A DNA stretch of 64,000 bases from an uncultured Sphingomonas sp. (GTDB lineage Bacteria > Pseudomonadota > Alphaproteobacteria > Sphingomonadales > Sphingomonadaceae). The translations under genes were made by a program, and so were the position numbers. The DNA is taken from the NCBI RefSeq assembly GCF_902806265.1, contig NZ_CADCVZ010000001.1:1-64000 (forward strand). The letters are read 5' to 3'. The notes below the pieces were generated by a model that was not told the origin of the DNA, ran no database searches, and was given only the letters and a program-made list of their open reading frames with translations. Positions within the stretch are counted from its first letter, which is position 1. Every line of letters begins with the position of its first letter. Shown here in pieces: positions 59,298 through 64,000 of this stretch.

Positions 59298-59950
59298 GCG
59301 AACACGATTTCCAGCGCCCGGTTGAGCGGTGCGGGCGGGAGCTTGTCGTCGCTGTCCTGCTTGCCAGTGAGCTTGCCCGCGACCCGCGCGCCGACCGCCA
59401 GCGGGAACAGCAGGCTGTTGAAATAGCCGAGCGCTTCGAGCTTCAGCGGCGAAGCATCGACCAGCCGCTCGAGGCCGGCTTTTGAATAACGCCGTTTGTG
59501 GTGGTTCACTACGTCGTGGGCCGACCACATCCAGCCGTGCGCCGGCACCGTCATGATGAACCGGCCGCCCGGCTTCAGGCAGCGGGCGACGCTGACCAGG
59601 GCGGCATCATCATCCTGAATATGCTCGATCACGTCGAATGAACCGATGAGGTCGAAGGCATGGCTCGGAACGCCGTCGAGCGCAGGCAGCGGGGCCGAGC
59701 CGACCGCCCGGCCGAGCCGCTGCTCTGCCACCGCGCGCGCAGCGGGATCGACCTCGATCGCCTCCACTGTGCCGAACTCAGCCAGCATCGCCAGGTTGTG
59801 GCCAGTCCCGCAGCCCACCTCCAACATGCGGGCGCCCGGCGGCGGGAGCGCCCGGCGCCGGATCAGCGCGGCCAGCACCTCCCGGCGCGCCCGGTACCAC
59901 CAATGGCGCTGGTCCAGCTCCGCCATTCGGTCGTAGACGACCCGCTCCAT
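59222..59950 (-). CDS. Class I SAM-dependent methyltransferase
   Basis: 242 residues. Motif I MLEVGCGTGHNLAMLAEFG (about 42-60), with the acidic VEAIEVDPAA; motif post-I FDLIGSFDVIEHIQDDDAALVSVARCLKPGGRFIMTVPAHGWMW. The N-terminal RHWWYRARREVLAALI helix is common in glycan-cluster methyltransferases. The C-terminal part has two short hydrophobic stretches (FNSLLFPLAVGARVAG). Substrate unknown; a surface sugar is suggested by context. One base upstream ends the GtrA gene. Confidence 0.88.
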   Translation of the reverse strand: MERVVYDRMAELDQRHWWYRARREVLAALIRRRALPPPGARMLEVGCGTGHNLAMLAEFGTVEAIEVDPAARAVAEQRLGRAVGSAPLPALDGVPSHAFDLIGSFDVIEHIQDDDAALVSVARCLKPGGRFIMTVPAHGWMWSAHDVVNHHKRRYSKAGLERLVDASPLKLEALGYFNSLLFPLAVGARVAGKLTGKQDSDDKLPPAPLNRALEIVFAHEARLIGRVPLPPGLSLFAVASAI

Positions 59951-60358
59951 TTAGCGGAATACCCATTGGCGATTCAGAGTGAAGGTGACGAGCGGCGTCA
60001 CGAACAGCATCGGGACGATCGGCCAAGCGGGCGACAGGCGGAACGGCTCGGTCAGCAGCCACACCCAGAAGCTGTTCAGGCCCAGGCTGATGAGCGACAC
60101 GGTGACGAACCGCGCCAGCGTGCCACCGCCCCGCTCTCCCCCATGATCGCGAAAGCTCCAGCGGCTGTGCAGCAGATAACCAGTCGCCGCCGCGGTCACG
60201 TAAGCAAGGAAGTTGCCGAGCTGCGGGTGCCAGCGCAGGCCAAGCGCGACCAGCGCGTACACGCCAACGCCCAAGGCCGTGACGATCCCGCCGCTTACCA
60301 GGAAGCGCAGCAGCTGGCCGAAGATGGCGCGGCGCTCGGGGGGAAGGATCGCAAGCAT
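59951..60358 (-). CDS. GtrA-family membrane protein (putative lipid-linked sugar flippase)
   Basis: 135 residues with four hydrophobic segments. GtrA features: FGQLLRFLVSGGIVTALGVGVYALVAL, NFLAYVTAAATGYLLHSRWSFRDHG (the conserved xFxxNRxWSFR-like block) and VTPLVTFTLNRQWVFR at the end. GtrA proteins are thought to flip undecaprenyl-phosphate sugars made by GtrB. The GT2 gene next door is the natural partner. Its stop abuts the methyltransferase ATG, so the two are one transcript. Confidence 0.92.
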   Translation of the reverse strand: MLAILPPERRAIFGQLLRFLVSGGIVTALGVGVYALVALGLRWHPQLGNFLAYVTAAATGYLLHSRWSFRDHGGERGGGTLARFVTVSLISLGLNSFWVWLLTEPFRLSPAWPIVPMLFVTPLVTFTLNRQWVFR

Positions 60359-60432
60359 GGGGTAACTTGCCCTTTAGAGCCGACGGTCTACGACGCCAGT
60401 GTTTCTTGGGACTGCGGCGGCGGGGTGAGGGG

Positions 60433-62205
60433 TTGGACAGGGCGTTGATCTGGACGGCCAGGCACTGGCGGCTGCTGGTGCTCGTCTTCTGGCTGCTCGC
60501 CGCGGCATGGTTCACCTCCATGCGCTGGAATGGCATTCAGCTGTTCGCGCTTGGCGACACCGACGACAACATGCGGATGAGCCAGGTGCGCGCCTGGCTG
60601 CAGGGGCAGGATTGGTACGACCTGCGCCAGTACCGGCTGGCGGCTCCGATCGGGGCCGACATCCATTGGTCGCGGCTGGTGGACCTGCCGCTCGCCGCGC
60701 TGATCACGATTGGCAAGCTCTTCACCAGCGGCGCCAATGCCGAGCGCTTCGCGGTCGCCGCTGCGCCGCTGATCCCCCTGCTTCCGCTCGCCGGGGCGCT
60801 GGCGCTGACCGCCCGGCGGCTGATCCACCCGGCCGCCTTTGCCCTGTCGCTGCTGACCCTCTACTTCGCCGCATCGACCAACGGCATGTTCATGCCGACC
60901 CGGATCGACCATCACGGCTGGCAGCTGACCTTCCTGGCGATCGCGGTCGCGGGACTGGCCGATCCCAGGCCCGCACGCGGGGGCGCGACGACCGGCATTG
61001 CCACGGCCTTGTCGCTGAGCGTCGGGCTCGAGATGCTGATCTACCTGGCGCTGGCCGGCGCGGCGCAGGTGCTGATGTGGATCGACGAGCGCGACCAGCG
61101 GCGGCGGCTGGGCGCTTATGCCGTGACCCTCGCGGGCGGGACTGCGCTCGGCTTTCTCCTGTTCGCCAGCTACGCCAATCGCGCCCCGGTGTGCGACGCG
61201 CTATCGCCGGTGTGGCTGTCGGACGCACTGCTCGGGGGAGCGCTGCTGGCCCTGCTCGCCTGGTGGTCGCCGGGCAGTTGGAAAGCGCGGCTCGCGGGGG
61301 CGGCAGCGGGGGGCGCGGTAGTCGCATTATTTCACGCGCTGGCGTGGCCGCATTGCCTGTCGCGGCTGGAAGGCGTCTCGCCGGAGGTGCAGCAGCTGTG
61401 GCTTAATAACGTCCGTGAGGCCAAGCCGATCTACGCTCATTCGGCGAAGATCGTCGCGGTGGTGGTTACCCTCCCGTTGATCGGCCTTGCCGGCTGGATC
61501 CTGCTGGCGCTCTCCTCGCTCGGCGACCGCGATCGCTTCCGCCGCGTGCTGTCTGTGGCGGCCATTGCGCTGACGGCGTTGCTGCTGCTCCTGTGGCAGA
61601 CCCGCGCCGGGCCCGCCGCGCAGATGCTCGGCGTCACCGGCTGCGCGGCACTGGCCTGGCTGCTGGTGCCCAAGGCCTGGGCGCTCAAGAACCGGTCGCT
61701 GTCGGTGCTCGCCACCGCGGCGGTAGTCGTGGTGGCGGTCGGCGCGGCCATCCCGATGGTGGTCAGCCGTTTCCCCGAGAAGCCGCAGACCGCGCGCGAC
61801 AAGGCCATCGCCACCGCCAATCGGCTGTGCCCGTCGATGCCGGCGTTGCGCCCGGTGGCGCTGCAGCCCAAGGGCACCGTCTTCACCTACGTCGACCTGG
61901 CGCCCAGGCTCATCACCGTCACCCATCACAACAGCATCGTCGGCCCCTATCACCGCAACGGCGAGGCGATCGCCGACGTGATGAAGGCGTTCCGCGGCTC
62001 GGCCGAACAGGCGCGGGCGCTCATTGGCAAGTACCGCGCCGACTATCTCCTGACCTGCCCGAACATGAGCACGGCGACCCTGTTCCAGTCGGCCGCGCCG
62101 AACGGCTTCTACATGCAGCTCGAGCGCGGGCAGGTCCCCGCCTGGCTTCAGCGCGTGCCGCTGCCCGCGGACCCGCCCCTCAAGCTGTGGCGGGTGGTTG
62201 GCTGA
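60433..62205 (+). CDS. GT-C-like membrane glycosyltransferase
   Basis: 590 residues from TTG 60433; the start is uncertain (TTG 60445 and TTG 60367 are in frame, no ATG). Around 11 membrane segments, then a soluble C-terminal domain of about 130 residues. The first external loop FALGDTDDNMRMSQVRAWLQ then YDLRQYRLAAPIGADIHWSRLVDLP resembles the acidic catalytic loop of GT-C/STT3-like enzymes. Probably transfers a sugar from a lipid carrier. Divergent from the GtrA gene (74 bases). Confidence 0.8.
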   Translation: MDRALIWTARHWRLLVLVFWLLAAAWFTSMRWNGIQLFALGDTDDNMRMSQVRAWLQGQDWYDLRQYRLAAPIGADIHWSRLVDLPLAALITIGKLFTSGANAERFAVAAAPLIPLLPLAGALALTARRLIHPAAFALSLLTLYFAASTNGMFMPTRIDHHGWQLTFLAIAVAGLADPRPARGGATTGIATALSLSVGLEMLIYLALAGAAQVLMWIDERDQRRRLGAYAVTLAGGTALGFLLFASYANRAPVCDALSPVWLSDALLGGALLALLAWWSPGSWKARLAGAAAGGAVVALFHALAWPHCLSRLEGVSPEVQQLWLNNVREAKPIYAHSAKIVAVVVTLPLIGLAGWILLALSSLGDRDRFRRVLSVAAIALTALLLLLWQTRAGPAAQMLGVTGCAALAWLLVPKAWALKNRSLSVLATAAVVVVAVGAAIPMVVSRFPEKPQTARDKAIATANRLCPSMPALRPVALQPKGTVFTYVDLAPRLITVTHHNSIVGPYHRNGEAIADVMKAFRGSAEQARALIGKYRADYLLTCPNMSTATLFQSAAPNGFYMQLERGQVPAWLQRVPLPADPPLKLWRVVG

Positions 62206-62262
62206 GTCTGGCTTGGCGCGCTTCCGGACGGAAAACCGGTACCCACTTTTCCTGGAAGCGCT

Positions 62263-62895
62263 TCAGCCTGCCAGCCCGGGCAGGCTGCTTTCCAGCCCGT
62301 CGAGCACGAACTGCACCGCCAGCGCGGCCAGGATCACGCCCAGGATGCGGGTGATCATCGCTTCCAGCCGGGCCCCGATCAGCCGCATCAGCGGACCCGC
62401 GGCCAGGAGGGCGAGCAGGGTCAGAACGATCACGGCCGTCATCGCTGCAAGGACGACCACCTGCTCGGCGGTGCCTGAAGCCCGCGCCGACAACAGCATG
62501 ATGGAAGCGATCGAGCCCGGCCCGGCGATCATCGGGATGGCCATGGGGAAAACGGAGATGTCGTCCGCGTCCGGCGTGCCCTCGATCTCCTGCGCCCGCG
62601 CTTCGCGCCGCTCGGTGCGTCGCTCGAACACCATGTCGAGCGCGATCATGAACAGCATGATTCCGCCCGCCAGCCGGAACGCCGAGAGGCTGATTCCCAG
62701 TGAGCGGAGCAGCGGCTCGCCGAATAGGGCGAAGAACACCAGGATGCCCCACGCGACCAGCACTGAGCGGACCGCCATGGCGCGGCGATGCACAGCACTG
62801 GTGCCGCTGGTCAGGGAAGCGAAGATCGGCGCGCAGCCCGGCGGGTCGATGATCACCGCCAGGGTGATGAACGCGCTGGTGAACAGCTCGATCAT
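62263..62895 (-). CDS. MarC-family membrane protein
   Basis: 210 residues from ATG 62895 ([20 protein letters not shown]). Six hydrophobic segments in two halves; signature IDPPGCAPIFASLT in the first and FPMAIPMIAGPGSIASIMLL in the second. Members were once called multiple antibiotic resistance proteins but have no proven transport function. Its ATG overlaps the stop of the upstream exported-protein gene by four bases. Confidence 0.93.
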   Translation of the reverse strand: MIELFTSAFITLAVIIDPPGCAPIFASLTSGTSAVHRRAMAVRSVLVAWGILVFFALFGEPLLRSLGISLSAFRLAGGIMLFMIALDMVFERRTERREARAQEIEGTPDADDISVFPMAIPMIAGPGSIASIMLLSARASGTAEQVVVLAAMTAVIVLTLLALLAAGPLMRLIGARLEAMITRILGVILAALAVQFVLDGLESSLPGLAG

Positions 62896-63539
62896 CGGCG
62901 GCGCGGTGCGGCCACGTTCTGTTGGAGCACCGTGGCGTAGCGCCGCCCGTTCCATAGCTGCGTCTGGAAACGGCGGGCGCCTTCCTTGGTGACCTGCCAC
63001 TCCCAGATCAGCGTTCCGTCGGCCGAGCGGCCCTGGCCGGCGTCGGCCGGAGGCTGGCCGGCGATCAGCTCGAGCGGCTTGGTTTCGGCGCGGTAGGCGG
63101 CCGGAATGCGACGAAGATTGGAGCAGCTCGCGCGGCGCACGGCGGCCTGCGCCGGGCGGGCAGGCGCTCTGCTCAGCGTGTCGCCATGGTCGACCCCCCA
63201 CTTCCAGCCGCCGTCCTTCTGCCGGCTCCAAACCGTCCCGAAGTATCCATGGCTGCCGTCAGGGAAGCGGGCGCCGCCCGTGTTCACTGCCAGCTTGCGG
63301 TCGCAGGAGACGAAGCTGCGTGTCGGCCACCATTGCACCGACTGCGGCGGGTCCTTGCGGCCTTTCAGATACTCATGCGCCCACACCGCCTGGGGCGTGA
63401 AAATGACGGCGGTGGGCTCGGCAAATTCCCGGAACGCGGTCCATTGTCCGGCCTGTTGCGCGCGGGCGGCGAAGGCGCGTTCGGCATCCACGGCGGTCTG
63501 GGTCGGGGCAGCGGCGGCGAGCAGCAGGGTAAAGATCAT
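62892..63539 (-). CDS. Exported protein of unknown function
   Basis: 215 residues: a short signal-like start ([20 protein letters not shown]), a helical segment [23 protein letters not shown], then a beta-rich domain with [35 protein letters not shown] and [23 protein letters not shown]. This architecture resembles SnoaL/NTF2-like DUF4440 proteins that keep a helix-then-sheet fold. No catalytic residues can be assigned. Overlaps folD and marC by four bases each, so folD, this gene and marC form a unit. Confidence 0.78.
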   Translation of the reverse strand: MIFTLLLAAAAPTQTAVDAERAFAARAQQAGQWTAFREFAEPTAVIFTPQAVWAHEYLKGRKDPPQSVQWWPTRSFVSCDRKLAVNTGGARFPDGSHGYFGTVWSRQKDGGWKWGVDHGDTLSRAPARPAQAAVRRASCSNLRRIPAAYRAETKPLELIAGQPPADAGQGRSADGTLIWEWQVTKEGARRFQTQLWNGRRYATVLQQNVAAPRRR

Positions 63540-64000
63540 AGGTCCTCCGGCGGCTTGAGGCCGGCGCGGCGATGCGCCGCCACCTGCGTATTTCTGAGCA
63601 GCATGGCAATGGTCATCGGGCCCACGCCGCCCGGCACGGGCGTGATCGCGCCGGCAACCTCACGCGCTTCGTCGAATGCGACGTCGCCGACCAGGCGGGT
63701 CTTGCCCGCCGCCGCTCCGGGAACGCGGTTGATCCCGACGTCGATAACGGTAGCGCCCGGCTTGATCCAGTCGCCGCGGACCATCTCGGCCCGGCCAACC
63801 GCCGCGACCAGGATGTCGGCGCGCCGGCAGACTTCGGGCAGGTCGCGGGTACGGCTATGGGCAATCGTCACCGTGCAGCTTTCGCCCAGCAGCAGGCTCG
63901 CCATTGGCTTGCCCACGATGTTGGAGCGGCCGATCACCACCGCGTTGGCGCCGCTCAAGTCGCCAAGCTCCGTCGTCAGCAGGTGGAGGCAGCCAAGCGG
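63536..64000 (-). CDS. folD: Methylenetetrahydrofolate dehydrogenase/cyclohydrolase FolD, C-terminal part (cut by window edge)
   Basis: About 154 C-terminal residues are present; the N-terminus lies past base 64000. The visible part begins [20 protein letters not shown]. It continues with the NADP-binding block [41 protein letters not shown] and the C-terminal hallmark [20 protein letters not shown]. It interconverts methylene-, methenyl- and formyl-tetrahydrofolate. Frame is open to the window edge. Downstream genes overlap by four bases. Confidence 0.96.
   Translation of the reverse strand, partial: PLGCLHLLTTELGDLSGANAVVIGRSNIVGKPMASLLLGESCTVTIAHSRTRDLPEVCRRADILVAAVGRAEMVRGDWIKPGATVIDVGINRVPGAAAGKTRLVGDVAFDEAREVAGAITPVPGGVGPMTIAMLLRNTQVAAHRRAGLKPPEDL

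Noticed and set aside
1-64000. Mobile elements, prophage, CRISPR arrays, toxin-antitoxin modules
   Set aside because: No transposase, integrase, phage structural gene, regularly spaced repeat array or recognisable toxin-antitoxin pair was found; gene content is core and chromosomal throughout.

Overview
This is a high-GC alphaproteobacterial chromosome segment, almost certainly from a sphingomonad (Sphingomonas-like Sphingomonadaceae). The evidence is the conserved order rho, hemJ, hemE, gap, maf, aroE, coaE, dnaQ; alphaproteobacterial families (MmcB, COQ9, DUF1491, ScfR, DUF4170, long HPF); and the rib and glyoxylate gene arrangements. I see no prophage, insertion sequence, CRISPR array or plasmid backbone. 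Nearly all the sequence is coding, with many 4-base ATGA or GTGA overlaps.

Layout. 1-4427 (minus strand): mnmE (cut by the window edge), terC, rho, hemJ, hemE. 4428-4720: a 293-bp divergent gap that I interpret as the chromosome replication origin. It has an AT-rich stretch, DnaA-box-like sites and inverted repeats. hemE genes run left and maf genes run right, both away from the gap, and hemE flanks the Caulobacter origin. 4721-10302 (plus): maf-aroE-coaE-dnaQ-hpf-ptsN-DUF1491, a SleB-type hydrolase and mmcB. 10306-17788: ankyrin protein, a YcgN-type cysteine-cluster protein, a DUF45 metalloprotease, PBP1A, msrB and a DUF2868/DUF3482 membrane-protein/GTPase pair whose last codons come from a REP-like repeat. 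17885-17971: tRNA-Leu(GAG). 18056-21969: zinc-ribbon DUF3426 protein divergent from ftsE-ftsX-ydcF-plsC. 21946-30739: pheS-pheT; the glyoxylate shunt (ScfR-type regulator divergent from aceA, DUF4170, aceB); rplT-rpmI.

30883-35972: VOC protein, SDR, prs, nadE-gltX. 36027-40522: a TonB gene behind a Zur-like palindrome, then the riboflavin genes ribD, ribE, ribB (with an N-terminal HTH and a dead RibA domain) and ribH. 40515-46570: SOUL protein, old yellow enzyme, EamA transporter, COQ9, a Fur-boxed feoAB operon, ssb. 46580-53582: two exported proteins of unknown function, rlmN, MpaB-like protein, cfa, S46 peptidase. 53697-62205: EF-hand protein, then a cluster of membrane glycosyltransferases with a PAP2 phosphatase, a GtrB-like GT2, a GtrA flippase and a methyltransferase. 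This looks like a polyprenyl-phosphate-sugar surface glycosylation module. 62263-64000: MarC, an exported protein and folD (cut by the window edge).

The most interesting items are the putative origin; the HTH-RibB fusion with operator-like repeats just upstream; two genes whose C-termini are encoded by dispersed repeats; the glycosylation cluster; and the Zur-like and Fur-like boxes. All functional calls rest on motif and family recognition by eye; no database search was run.
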